Below, in pieces: positions 20,057 through 29,617 of a stretch of DNA of 64,000 bases. The DNA lies in NCBI GenBank assembly GCA_945862215.1, contig CAMAXY010000005.1, positions 21,466 to 85,465 on the forward strand, written 5' to 3'. Positions within the stretch are counted from its first letter, which is position 1. Every line of letters starts with the position of its first letter. This stretch comes from Singulisphaera sp. GP187 (lineage in GTDB: Bacteria; Planctomycetota; Phycisphaerae; Phycisphaerales; SM1A02). Under the pieces are notes generated by a model. It had not been told where the DNA came from and did not search any database. It saw only the letters and a program-made list of their open reading frames with translations. The translations under genes and the position numbers were made by a program.

Positions 20057-23000
20057 TCAGTCCTTTACTAAGGTCGCATCACTTGAAAGTATGGCATTGG
20101 CGAGCAAAGTCCATGCGGCAAGTTCGCGAGAATCTATGTTTTCAGGCTGTGGAGAAATGCCAACCGAGACGAATTTGGCTGCATCATCTTTGGAATTTTC
20201 ATATCGAGTTCGGTTTGCTTGCAATGCGCTGTTCAATCGCGCAAATGTCGCGGCGGATGGAATCTGCCCTGTGCATCGTTCGAATAGATCGTTCAAACGT
20301 TCAATATCCGTCTGGCGTTCACGAATGACCCTCATCGCAACATTGCGCGCTGCTTCCACAAACTGTTCATCGTTCCACAAGACGAGCGCTTGCAGTGGGG
20401 TATTGGTGGTTGTCCTACGCGTGACGCAATACTCGCGAGTCGGCGCATCGAATGTCAACAAGGATGGCGGGGGAACCGCGCGCTTCCAATATGTATACAG
20501 ACTGCGTCGCCATAATTCATCATTCTTTCCTCGAACATATTCGCGAGTATTTGACGATGGCATCGCAACTTCCTGCCAAAGTCCATCGGGTTGATACGAC
20601 TTAACACTTGCACCGCCGACGCGTTCATCAAGCAACCCACTGACATAGAGGGCTTGATCACGAATCTGTTCTGCGGCGAGGCGTTGTCTTGGATACCACG
20701 AAAGAAGTCGATCATCTGGATCGAACGCTGCGACTTCTGGGCGGATATGCGAAGACTGTGCATAAGCCTGGGTGTTGAGCATTAGACGAATCATGTGCTG
20801 AATATCCCAACCACTCTCGCGAAATTCGACAGCGAGCCAATCAAGCAATTCAGGATGTGTCGGCCATTCACCTTGAAATCCAAAATCGTTTTCGGTGCGA
20901 ACAATTCCGCGTCCAAAGAATTGTTCCCAGAGCCGATTGATGGCAACGCGCGAAGTGAGCGTGTTTTGCGATGAAACCAACCACTGCGCCAATCCAAGCC
21001 GATTCTTGGGTTGATCTTCACTCAAGGTTCCAAATACTTTCGGAATCGCCCGAGTCACCGGACGATTGCGATCGATTTGGTCGTAGATGCCACGCTTGAG
21101 TACGAAAGTTTCTCGCCCCCTCGGCTTTTCCATCATCACCATCGTGTGAGGGATCTGCGACTTGATCATCTCTTGAGATTTCGCAGCAGCATCTAACTTG
21201 CTGGTGATTTCTCGAAAGCGCGGTGAGGTTGTCATGCGCCAAGCATCACGAGCAACGGCAAGACTTTCTGGGCGAACCGAAGATGCCGGCAAGAGCAACG
21301 GAACCATTGCGCGAGCGAGAATTCCATCCTTCGCAATTGCACGGTGATAGAACCCTCCAGGTCCTCCAGTATTGACGATCTTGCACACAAGAACATTTTC
21401 GCCAGCTCGCAGCGGAATCTTGACGCGTTCCTGATCCGCTCCAACGGATCGATCGATGCGCGCTTCGTGGACTTTCACTCCGTTGACATAGACCACAATC
21501 CCGTCATCGCTCCCAAGAGAGAGTTCGAGTTCGCGGGCTGTTGGAGAAAAGATTTGGCGAGAAAGAAATTCGCTGCCTGCACCTTGCGCAAGTCCAATCT
21601 TTTCTGCTTCAACAATTCCTGGGCCATATCGCCAGCTGTATTCACCCCATTTTAGATTGGGATTAAAGATCGTCGAAGATTCAGGGCCTCGAATGACCTC
21701 GTATGGGTTCTCGGCCACTTCAGTCGGCCACGGTCCCGCGATGTACCACGCACTTGTGGTGTCAGGAAGCTTTGACATGAACGAATCGCTTGCCTTGGCC
21801 AGTGAAATTGCTACACGTCCAAACGAATGTTGTTCATACGGAGATTCATAACCCAGGGTGATTCGAAGTTGCGTTCCTCCTGCAAATCCAAATGGTTCAG
21901 TTGATGCGAATAGAGCAACGCGTCCGCCAGGTTGATGGTGCGCATCGACTGCCCAGACGCGACCGTCTTTGGCAGTGAGCGCATTTGTCACGCGATAATC
22001 TTCGTCAGGTTGTTCGACATCCGCCCACGCCCAATCAAGTTTCACCTTGCGAGTTTGTGTCGGATCAATTTTTGAAATCGCTTCGACTTCGATCGAATCC
22101 AAGATCGCATTTCCATTTTGTGCGCGGCCGACTCGCCCATGTGGCAGGGATGCATCAACCATCGCATTCAGTGCAACCAATCGAAGATCTGTAGCGTCAG
22201 TTTCTAAAGTCAGAATATGTTCGTCGTCGGGGGGAGTGATGCCGCTGGCAAGTACCGAACCGTCTGGTTGAATCGTCATTGTCGATCCGTGCGTCGACTC
22301 CGCAGCAACAATGGGCGCAGTCACCCATTCAATTTCTTTTGGAGATACAAAATCGGCTCGATAATTGTCGAATTCTTGTGCTTCCTCTGGAGTTGGTTGA
22401 TCTCGTTCTGCAGTCAACGCCACAAGAGTTTGTTTGACATCTTCAAGTTGCTTCGTCTGTTCTGGTGTCGGCACATCGATCGAAGGCTCAAGTGATCGAT
22501 ATGCATCTGTCGACTGCGCATAGATGCCAGGCTCTTCATTAGAATTGAAGAACGCAATCATTCCGTAAAAATCTTCGCTCGTGATCGGATCGAATTTGTG
22601 ATCGTGGCACCTTGCGCATTGCACGCTGAGTCCCATGAATGCAGCACCAGTGGTCGCCACTCGATCGACAGCGTATTCCAATAAATATTCTTCGTTGATT
22701 GCGCCGCCTTCGTCGCTTGTGACATGATTGCGATTAAATCCGCTGGCAATCATCTGCGCAGAAGTCGCGCTTGGGATCAAATCCCCCGCAAGTTGTTCGA
22801 TGATGAATTGGTCATATGGCTTGTTGTCTTTGAAAGCATTGATGACCCAATCTCTCCAAAGCCAAATCGATCTTCCTGCATCCATATGAATGCCGCTTGT
22901 GTCTGCATATCTTGCAATATCGAGCCACGGTACGGCCATGCGTTCTGCGTATCGCGAGCGATAGGGTTCCTGCGACATCAATCGATCGATCAACTTTGCG

Positions 23001-23641
23001 CGCGCGTCTGGACTTGCATCACGCACGAACGATTCGATTTCCTCAGGAGTCGGTGGCAGACCCGTGAGATCGAGAAAAATTCTCCGAACAAGAGTTGTGC
23101 GTTCGGCGGGGGGGCTTGGGCCAACGCCTGCTTTTTCCATGCGTGCAAGCAAGAATCGATCAATTTCGTTTACCGACCACTGCGTATTCTTTGGAGTCGC
23201 AGGCACCGGTCGCGTCGGTGCCGTGAATGCCCAGTGCGATTCATATTGAGCGCCATCATCAATCCAGCGCCGAATGATTTCCCGTTGAGCAGCGTCGAGC
23301 GAATGCTTCGTGCTGTCGGGAGGGGGCATCATGAACTTTGGATCATCGGAAGTGATTCGCTGCAAAAGTTTGCTCGCTTGAGCATTGCCCGCAACGATTG
23401 CAGCTCCTTCAGGCCGTGCCTTTGTCGCTTCCTCAAAGCTGTCGAGTCTCAAGTCCGCATGTCGCTTTTCTTTGTCGGGACCATGGCAGATGAAGCACCG
23501 ATCTGAAAGAATCGGGCGAACATCTCTTCCATATCGAATGGGCTCAAGAGGCACAGCGCTCAGCGGCGTAGGCAGAGTAAAAATTGCGAGAACGATCCCC
23601 GCAACAACCAATCCAAAGATGGTTAAGCGATTTCGCAACAT
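20057..23641 (-). CDS. PSD1/DUF1549/DUF1553 planctomycete cytochrome c domain protein
   Basis: [71 protein letters not shown]. Confidence 0.93.
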   Translation of the reverse strand: MLRNRLTIFGLVVAGIVLAIFTLPTPLSAVPLEPIRYGRDVRPILSDRCFICHGPDKEKRHADLRLDSFEEATKARPEGAAIVAGNAQASKLLQRITSDDPKFMMPPPDSTKHSLDAAQREIIRRWIDDGAQYESHWAFTAPTRPVPATPKNTQWSVNEIDRFLLARMEKAGVGPSPPAERTTLVRRIFLDLTGLPPTPEEIESFVRDASPDARAKLIDRLMSQEPYRSRYAERMAVPWLDIARYADTSGIHMDAGRSIWLWRDWVINAFKDNKPYDQFIIEQLAGDLIPSATSAQMIASGFNRNHVTSDEGGAINEEYLLEYAVDRVATTGAAFMGLSVQCARCHDHKFDPITSEDFYGMIAFFNSNEEPGIYAQSTDAYRSLEPSIDVPTPEQTKQLEDVKQTLVALTAERDQPTPEEAQEFDNYRADFVSPKEIEWVTAPIVAAESTHGSTMTIQPDGSVLASGITPPDDEHILTLETDATDLRLVALNAMVDASLPHGRVGRAQNGNAILDSIEVEAISKIDPTQTRKVKLDWAWADVEQPDEDYRVTNALTAKDGRVWAVDAHHQPGGRVALFASTEPFGFAGGTQLRITLGYESPYEQHSFGRVAISLAKASDSFMSKLPDTTSAWYIAGPWPTEVAENPYEVIRGPESSTIFNPNLKWGEYSWRYGPGIVEAEKIGLAQGAGSEFLSRQIFSPTARELELSLGSDDGIVVYVNGVKVHEARIDRSVGADQERVKIPLRAGENVLVCKIVNTGGPGGFYHRAIAKDGILARAMVPLLLPASSVRPESLAVARDAWRMTTSPRFREITSKLDAAAKSQEMIKSQIPHTMVMMEKPRGRETFVLKRGIYDQIDRNRPVTRAIPKVFGTLSEDQPKNRLGLAQWLVSSQNTLTSRVAINRLWEQFFGRGIVRTENDFGFQGEWPTHPELLDWLAVEFRESGWDIQHMIRLMLNTQAYAQSSHIRPEVAAFDPDDRLLSWYPRQRLAAEQIRDQALYVSGLLDERVGGASVKSYQPDGLWQEVAMPSSNTREYVRGKNDELWRRSLYTYWKRAVPPPSLLTFDAPTREYCVTRRTTTNTPLQALVLWNDEQFVEAARNVAMRVIRERQTDIERLNDLFERCTGQIPSAATFARLNSALQANRTRYENSKDDAAKFVSVGISPQPENIDSRELAAWTLLANAILSSDATLVKD

Positions 23642-23693
23642 CGAATAAAAGTATATGAGCGAAGCCCAGAATTTTCGGTGCCTTGTTGGGTTT

Positions 23694-24794
23694 TTAGAGT
23701 CGGCTGGAGGATTCAGTGCGATTCAGTGACTCGCGCATCAAAGTATGCGCGCTCTGTGCATAAAATCCTTTCAAAATTTCATTGGGAAGCGCAATTCCTC
23801 GAAGCAGAGGCGAATCCTTGGGAGTGAAGGCCACAGGATCGACCATTGCCAAGTCGGGATCTGCGATGGGGCTCGGACCAGACCAGTTTGTTTCCCAAAG
23901 GGTCCTGAGTGCCCAATATCTGCTTGCATAGAGGTCAAATGCGCTCTGTGCGGAATTGGCCTTCGCATCCATTTCGAATTTTGTTGATTCATCTACTAAG
24001 TGTGCATCGCTTGTGACGATGTCGGATCCGAACAAGAGTCGTCCTTTCCAACGCTGAAAAAAAGAAAGAACATCTTCGCGTGGATGCTTCGAGATTTCTC
24101 GCACGATCCATTTTGTCGCGCTCGTGTCGAGCGATAGATTCGGATGTCGAGTCAGTAAGCCAGAGAGAAATTCCAGATCCTCTGGCCATCCACCCATGTG
24201 TGCGGCGATCCATCGAGTTGGAAAACGATCAAGCATTCGTTCGAGTGGTTCGTATTGCGAAGCCTTCGTTCCATATCGACTGTGATCTGAATAACGTGTT
24301 GCAAACCATGTATCTGGATCGGCAACATGCACCATGAATGTCATGCCCAAGTCGTACGCCATTTGCATCGCAGCGATTCGATTTGGATTATCGAGTCTCA
24401 TAAGATTTGGTTCGCCAACTTCTGTGCCGATGTCAACGCCGCGCGGAGCTGCCCAAAACTTTGCGATGCGTGCGCCTCGCGCGTGGAATTCTTCGATGCG
24501 CTTTGCATAGCCCACGCCATGCGTTTGTTTGGGATCTTTGTCTCGCCAATTCGGGACGGCTATAAATTGAATGCGCTCTTGAAAGATGTCGCGCAATCCA
24601 TCGATCTGCTCGATGGTTGATGTCATGCTCCAAATCTCTGCAATTCCATAGCAATCCATCGCTTCTCGAAGAATGGGTGCGGCGTTCAGTCCGCCAACAT
24701 GCGCATGCGCATCGATGATTGGCACGATGGGCGCGCCGAGCTTGCCAGCTTCGATGCGATAATCAAGATCGAAAAGATTCGAGTCATTCATCAC
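23694..24794 (-). CDS. Amidohydrolase family protein
   Basis: PIIDAHAHVGG, WIAAHMGGWPEDLEFL, LLFGSDIVTSD. Confidence 0.8.
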   Translation of the reverse strand: MMNDSNLFDLDYRIEAGKLGAPIVPIIDAHAHVGGLNAAPILREAMDCYGIAEIWSMTSTIEQIDGLRDIFQERIQFIAVPNWRDKDPKQTHGVGYAKRIEEFHARGARIAKFWAAPRGVDIGTEVGEPNLMRLDNPNRIAAMQMAYDLGMTFMVHVADPDTWFATRYSDHSRYGTKASQYEPLERMLDRFPTRWIAAHMGGWPEDLEFLSGLLTRHPNLSLDTSATKWIVREISKHPREDVLSFFQRWKGRLLFGSDIVTSDAHLVDESTKFEMDAKANSAQSAFDLYASRYWALRTLWETNWSGPSPIADPDLAMVDPVAFTPKDSPLLRGIALPNEILKGFYAQSAHTLMRESLNRTESSSRL

Positions 24795-24811
24795 AGGACA
24801 ATGTTAGTCCT

Positions 24812-25414
24812 TCAGCGGCCCGAAGGACGGCGGCTCTTCGAAGTGTCGCGTTGACGAATCGAACCACTTGGCTTGGGACTCGTTGCAGTCGTCTTCATAC
24901 TTCGTTTGCGAGCTTTGAGATGTGCACGAACAACTCCAGATCGCGGCGACTTTAATTTTGGTTGTTCAACCAAACCTGCATGATGGACCATACCAATATA
25001 GACCTCATAATCCGCTTCGATATCAAGATGTCGAACGAGTTCGCATGCGATATATCCAAGCGCGCGCAGTGGCACAGGAGATCCACCAGGCACGACAAGA
25101 TTTGGAATCGTTAAAAAAGCATCAATACCTTGATCGGGCGATGTCGCAAAAATTTTCGTTGTGACGCGATCATCTTTTGCAAGAACGCAGATTGCAAAGT
25201 TTCGACTGTCGCGAATAATTGGAGAAAGTGGTTGACCTTTTTCCATTGCAACGAGCAACATTGGTGGATGCATTGCAACTTGTTGAACGCATCGAACGAT
25301 GACGCCACTTCGAAGTTCGCCAAATGCTGATGTCAGTAAAAATGAAGTTGCAGGAACAAGATTGAGTACGTGTTCGACGGTAAGACGATTTGCGGCCGGT
25401 CGGTCAGTCTGCAT
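24812..25414 (-). CDS. Flavin reductase-like domain protein
   Basis: LVPATSFLLTSAFGELRSGVIVRCVQQVAMHPPMLLVAMEKGQPLSPIIRDSRNFAICVL. Confidence 0.75.
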   Translation of the reverse strand: MQTDRPAANRLTVEHVLNLVPATSFLLTSAFGELRSGVIVRCVQQVAMHPPMLLVAMEKGQPLSPIIRDSRNFAICVLAKDDRVTTKIFATSPDQGIDAFLTIPNLVVPGGSPVPLRALGYIACELVRHLDIEADYEVYIGMVHHAGLVEQPKLKSPRSGVVRAHLKARKRSMKTTATSPKPSGSIRQRDTSKSRRPSGR

Positions 25415-25592
25415 AAGTTTGTCTCAATTCCAAAATAATTTACGCCTCGGGCAAACTATACGACCAAATTTGCGTTTGTCCACAAATCTTTACTTATCAA
25501 TGCTTTACATCAGAAAATATTGGACGGCAAAAGTTCTCGGACCTCAAAACAGAGATCGTTGTGTTGCCAAAAACATTAATTTTGTCGAAAAG

Positions 25593-25617
25593 TGTTGCAT
25601 TGTGGGGCATTGTGGGT
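25593..25617 (+). promoter_or_regulatory. Candidate MraZ operator: three direct boxes with 10-bp period
   Basis: TGTTG CATTG TGGGG CATTG TGGGT just upstream of mraZ, matching the TGGGN-N5-TGGGN arrangement known for MraZ. Confidence 0.75.
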
Positions 25618-25650
25618 ATATTAATTGCATCTTCCAAATGGACCAAACTC

Positions 25651-26121
25651 ATGCTCTTCCTCGGCGAATACGAACACAGTCTCGACTCAAAGCAGCGCCT
25701 CGCAATTCCAAGCGAATTGCGAGAGGTCCTGAATCCTGCAGTGAACGGAGACTCGTTCGTCGCAGTGCCTGGACCCGACGAGGTCCTCACACTGTGGCCG
25801 AATCAAACATTCGAGAAACTCGCAATGGGACATGGCGGATCATTGATCGGAGACGAAGTTCTTCGGCGTTTCGAACAAGAATTCTTCAGCCAAGCTGCAC
25901 GCTGTCCGCTGGATTCAGCTGGAAGAGTGCGCATTCCGGATCGACTCTTGACGAGATTCGGGTTGGCCGGAGCAGTTGTCATCTTGGGAGTTCGAGATCA
26001 CTTGGAATTGATTGCATCAGCGACATGGAAGGCTCAACAGAAGCAACGGAATTCTTCTGCGAGCGAACTGTGGCGTCAAGCCAATCAACTCATGAATGCA
26101 CGGTCGAGTGGAACAAGGTGA
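25651..26121 (+). CDS. mraZ: Transcriptional regulator MraZ
   Basis: MLFLGEYEHSLDSKQRLAIPSELREVL and CPLDSAGRVRIPDRLLTRFGLAGAVVILGVRDHLEL. Start at ATG 25651; the ORF from 25561 would include the operator. Confidence 0.92.
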   Translation: MLFLGEYEHSLDSKQRLAIPSELREVLNPAVNGDSFVAVPGPDEVLTLWPNQTFEKLAMGHGGSLIGDEVLRRFEQEFFSQAARCPLDSAGRVRIPDRLLTRFGLAGAVVILGVRDHLELIASATWKAQQKQRNSSASELWRQANQLMNARSSGTR

Positions 26122-26357
26122 TGGATCGCCTGAACCACTTTTCAATCGCTACGACACGGACGTTGTAGCGCACAGACAAATCTCGATTCGCGCATGGATG
26201 CGCGAGCCGAGCGAAAAAACGGGTCATGGATGATCCGCAAGGGTCGTACGGTCTAGCCAGGATGGCACTTCCGTGCGAATAGTCGAGTTGGATTCGTTCA
26301 ACTCGCTTATTATCGTCGCCCCCCGCGTCACTGGCCCGACGCGGGGGCTTTTTTTTT
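26116..26357 (+). ncRNA. Candidate CsrA-binding (sponge-type) RNA from the mraZ 3' region
   Basis: Successive hairpins with GGA in apical loops: AGGTG-ATGGAT-CGCCT (26116-26131), CGCTACGAC-ACGGAC-GTTGTAGCG (26147-26170), CTCGaTTCGCGC-ATGGAT-GCGCGAGcCGAG (26182-26211), CGGGTC-ATGGAT-GATCCG (26220-26237), TCGTACGG-tcta-GCC-AGGAT-GGC-actt-CCGTGCGA (26244-26278), CGAGTTG-GATTCGTT-CAACTCG (26284-26305), then an intrinsic terminator. Confidence 0.75.
26320..26357 (+). terminator. Rho-independent terminator
   Basis: CCCCCGCGTC-ACTGGCCC-GACGCGGGGG stem followed by C and nine T. Confidence 0.95.
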
Positions 26358-26558
26358 GCTCCGATAACGGTGTTTTTTTTCATTTTGTGAATTGAAGATA
26401 GGAAAGCGTCCGAACGGGATATACCCTTCAAGAAGGTCAGACGCTTGGTCGATGAAAGTCATCCAAGGATTCGCATGGAGAACGCACGGTGCGTTCGAGG
26501 CGAGCTGAGCAAGTCGGTGGGTGAATCCCACCGTTGATGGGCAGGAGGTCCGCGCACT

Positions 26559-26792
26559 ATGTTGGTCATTACACGACGTGAAGGTGAAGAAGTCGTTATC
26601 GGGAACCCAGCGTCCCCGATTGGAATTGTTCGCATTGCTTCGATCAAAGGTGATCGTGTTCGCATTGCATTCGAGTTCCCGCGCGAGGTCGCAGTCCACC
26701 GCAAAGAAGTTGCAGAGCAAATTCTCGCTGGAGCCGTTGATCCGACTAAGAATGTCATCGGAAAGATTCGCCCGGCTGAGGGCGGAGCGTAA
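26559..26792 (+). CDS. csrA: Carbon storage regulator CsrA
   Basis: MLVITRREGEEVVIG...ISIKGDRVRIAFEFPREVAVHRKEV-type sequence; SD AGGAGG at 26543-26548. Confidence 0.95.
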   Translation: MLVITRREGEEVVIGNPASPIGIVRIASIKGDRVRIAFEFPREVAVHRKEVAEQILAGAVDPTKNVIGKIRPAEGGA

Positions 26793-26840
26793 TTTTTGTT
26801 TTCACGCTGAAACTTCTGTTGTGATTGAGAGCGTTAGTTT

Positions 26841-26892
26841 AAAGCGCGAACTTCAGTTCAGAGCGCGAACTTCAGTTCAAAGCGCGAACTTC
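26841..26892. repeat. 19-bp tandem repeat, about 2.7 units
   Basis: AAAGCGCGAACTTCAGTTC / AGAGCGCGAACTTCAGTTC / AAAGCGCGAACTTC, overlapping the 3' end of nfu. Confidence 0.92.
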
Positions 26893-27147
26893 TAGGATTT
26901 CAGGAATGCGCTCTCGCAATTGTTTGGCGATTCCGGATTGCAAAGTCATGTTGCTCGAAGGACAACCGACGCAGGCTCCATGAAAGCGAACATCGACAAT
27001 TCCATCATGCACTGCCACCACTTCCACATCGCCTCCGTCTGCTTGAATATCAGGGCGAATGAGATCGACAACGGCTCGAACTTGAAAAAGCAGGTCATTC
27101 AATGAAGGTTCACCCTTCTTTTTCTTTTGAGATTGGGACTCGGGCAC
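26872..27147 (-). CDS. NifU C-terminal domain (Nfu-type) Fe-S protein
   Basis: VVDLIRPDIQADGGDVEVVAVHDGIVDVRFHGACVGCPSSNMTLQSGI with the CxxC motif. Confidence 0.92.
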   Translation of the reverse strand: MPESQSQKKKKGEPSLNDLLFQVRAVVDLIRPDIQADGGDVEVVAVHDGIVDVRFHGACVGCPSSNMTLQSGIAKQLRERIPEILEVRALN

Positions 27148-27183
27148 TCGTTGAGTCTATTCGACTTTTTCTATAATGAACCT

Positions 27184-28650
27184 ATGAAACGCGCTGATCC
27201 ATGCCGTCTGGGCCGAATGACTGCGACGCTTGGAATTGCCTGCGTTTCTCTGTCGATCCTCGCAGCAATTGGTGGTTGCGCCGCAACGCCCGCTGGGGAC
27301 CCGCTGAAGTCTCTCAGTCGCACAGATCTTGTTCCAGCCCGTCAGGTTGCAGCGATGGAAATTCTTGATTCCAACCCGACGAACCCTGAATATCTGAAGG
27401 CGCTGAGAAAAATTCTGGTACAGACCGGCTTTGTGCGCGAGTTGCGCGACGAAGCATGGAATCGTTTGATGAAGTACGACCTCGCGGGATTGAAGACGTC
27501 GATCGAATTGAATCTGCCCAAGATGCAGATGTATGAATGGCGCACGGAAGTTTGCAAGCGCATTGGCGAGCTCGATTGGAAAGACATGACGCCAACACTT
27601 GTGCGCGCATGGGCAGTGGTCTTGCCGATTCTTGGAATGAATCTGATGGAGCGACCTGAATATCTGGCGCTGGTGAAGTTGTATGGCAAAGACCGCGTTC
27701 CAGAAGTTCTCTTTGATTTATTACTCACGAGTGATCCAGTGAAAGAAGCGAACTTGCGAAGTCGAAGTTGGGAATTGCTGCTTGCGATAGGCGAGCGCGA
27801 CCGAATTCTTGCGCTGCTTGCGGATGAGAAAATCGCGACGACCGACTCGTTCATTTTGGATATGCGCAGATCTGCAAGTGATTTGCAAATCGTGCCAAGA
27901 AATCGAGAGGAAATTCTTTGGATGCGCGCACTGCGAACGCCTTTAAAACGAAAATTCTGGGATGAGGCGCGTGCAGCGGCGATGAAGTTGCCCCCAGATG
28001 TTCGGAGCAACCTCGAGCCCAGAGATCTGGCAATCATTGTGGCAGCAGCGAAGTATCAACCAGAACTACTTGCCCAATCACGCGACCAGTTATTTGACGA
28101 AATTTCGTTGAGATTATCCAAGGAAAAAGAACGCAGATACACAGCAAGTTTTGAAGGATTTGGCGCGCAACTTCCAGAAACGCCGCGTGGACATGCGAAG
28201 GAAATGAAGTGGGGAGATTGCGCCGCGGTGCTGATTGCATTGCAGGCATTGCAACAACCCGCCATTCGCGCTCATGTGTTTGATATTGCAGACAGGGATC
28301 TTGCGGATCGAATGACTGAGTATGGCGGATTGATGCGGTTGGACGATCAAGGGCGATTTGAACTGGCCGAGTATCCCCCGCAAAATCGTGGCAGTGATGT
28401 GAAATTCGAAGCGTCAAACGCAATGTTTGACCAAGGCTATGACGCGCTCTTTCACTTTCACAATCATGCGCAGGTGTATGACAATTCTCGATACGCCGGC
28501 CCGCATTTCGGCGACTTCAATTATTCCGATGCGACGGGAGTGAATGGTCTGGTCTTTACTTTCATCGATCGCAATACGATCAACGCAGATTTCTATCGTC
28601 GTGGGCAAGTCGTCATTGATTTAGGGACAATCCCTCGCCCGGAGAAATAA
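27184..28650 (+). CDS. Lipoprotein of unknown function
   Basis: Signal peptide with lipobox AAIGGC; start ATG 27184. Distal segment HFHNHAQVYDNSRYAGPHFGDFNYSD. Confidence 0.7.
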   Translation: MKRADPCRLGRMTATLGIACVSLSILAAIGGCAATPAGDPLKSLSRTDLVPARQVAAMEILDSNPTNPEYLKALRKILVQTGFVRELRDEAWNRLMKYDLAGLKTSIELNLPKMQMYEWRTEVCKRIGELDWKDMTPTLVRAWAVVLPILGMNLMERPEYLALVKLYGKDRVPEVLFDLLLTSDPVKEANLRSRSWELLLAIGERDRILALLADEKIATTDSFILDMRRSASDLQIVPRNREEILWMRALRTPLKRKFWDEARAAAMKLPPDVRSNLEPRDLAIIVAAAKYQPELLAQSRDQLFDEISLRLSKEKERRYTASFEGFGAQLPETPRGHAKEMKWGDCAAVLIALQALQQPAIRAHVFDIADRDLADRMTEYGGLMRLDDQGRFELAEYPPQNRGSDVKFEASNAMFDQGYDALFHFHNHAQVYDNSRYAGPHFGDFNYSDATGVNGLVFTFIDRNTINADFYRRGQVVIDLGTIPRPEK

Positions 28651-28654
28651 ACAG

Positions 28655-29617
28655 ATGCGCTTTTCCAAGATGCATGGCATTGGTAATGACTACATCTATG
28701 TTGATGCGGTTCGAGAAGATGTCATCGATCCTGCGGCGCTTGCGCGCGCTATCAGTGATCGGCATACTGCAATCGGCGGAGATGGTTTGATTTTGATTGG
28801 CGCGCCAAGTGTTGAGTCGAAAGCCCATGCAAGCATGCGCATTTTTAATGCCGACGGAAGCGAGGCGCAGATGTGCGGCAATGGAATTCGTTGCGTTACG
28901 AAATTCGTTGTAGACCGCGGGATTTGCGATGAAAATCCGCTGCGAATTGAAACAAGACGCGGCGTTCTTGAAATGGAGTGGTGGGTTGGCAGCGATGGAA
29001 AAGTGTGCGATGTCGAAGTCGACATGGGAGAGCCAATTCTTGGCGCTGCTGCAATTGGAGTGCGGTGGCCAGGAATCAATGGTGAATCGCAGATCGTGGC
29101 TCGACCGTGGAGCGAAGCAATGTGGCATGATGCACTTGCTGCAGCAGGAAACGCTGGTGCAACCACAGCCGATACGAAGTGGTTGAAGTCGTCTGGGGTT
29201 CAGCCCATTGCAACTGTCGTCTCGATGGGAAATCCACACATCATTTTTTGGTGCGATGATGTTGCGAAGGTTCCGCTGGAATCAATCGGCAGCGCAATCG
29301 AACGGCACGCATTCTTTCCAGAGCGAATCAATGTTCACGTTGTTCAAGTCTTGGGTCGTGACGAACTTCGAATGCGAACATGGGAACGCGGTTCTGGAAT
29401 CACACTTGCGTGTGGAACTGGTGCAAGTGCGGTGTGCGTTGCAGGTGTTCTTGAGGGACGATGTGATCGCGCTGTGCGCATCCATCTTCCAGGCGGAGAA
29501 CTCTTGCTGCGCTGGGATGAGTCAGATGGTCGAGTCAGAATGCGCGGACCAGCGGTTCATGTTTTCGATGGTGAGTGGGACGAAGAAAAATCGAGAGTGA
29601 TGCATGTCTCTCAGTAA
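28655..29617 (+). CDS. dapF: Diaminopimelate epimerase
   Basis: MRFSKMHGIGNDYIYVDA, MCGNGIRCVTKFV, ACGTGASAVCVAGV. Confidence 0.96.
   Translation: MRFSKMHGIGNDYIYVDAVREDVIDPAALARAISDRHTAIGGDGLILIGAPSVESKAHASMRIFNADGSEAQMCGNGIRCVTKFVVDRGICDENPLRIETRRGVLEMEWWVGSDGKVCDVEVDMGEPILGAAAIGVRWPGINGESQIVARPWSEAMWHDALAAAGNAGATTADTKWLKSSGVQPIATVVSMGNPHIIFWCDDVAKVPLESIGSAIERHAFFPERINVHVVQVLGRDELRMRTWERGSGITLACGTGASAVCVAGVLEGRCDRAVRIHLPGGELLLRWDESDGRVRMRGPAVHVFDGEWDEEKSRVMHVSQ

Noticed and set aside
25561-25650. N-terminal extension of MraZ (MLPKTLILSKSVALWGIVGILIASSKWTK)
   Set aside because: Conserved MraZ begins at MLFLGEYEHSLD; the upstream stretch contains the operator.
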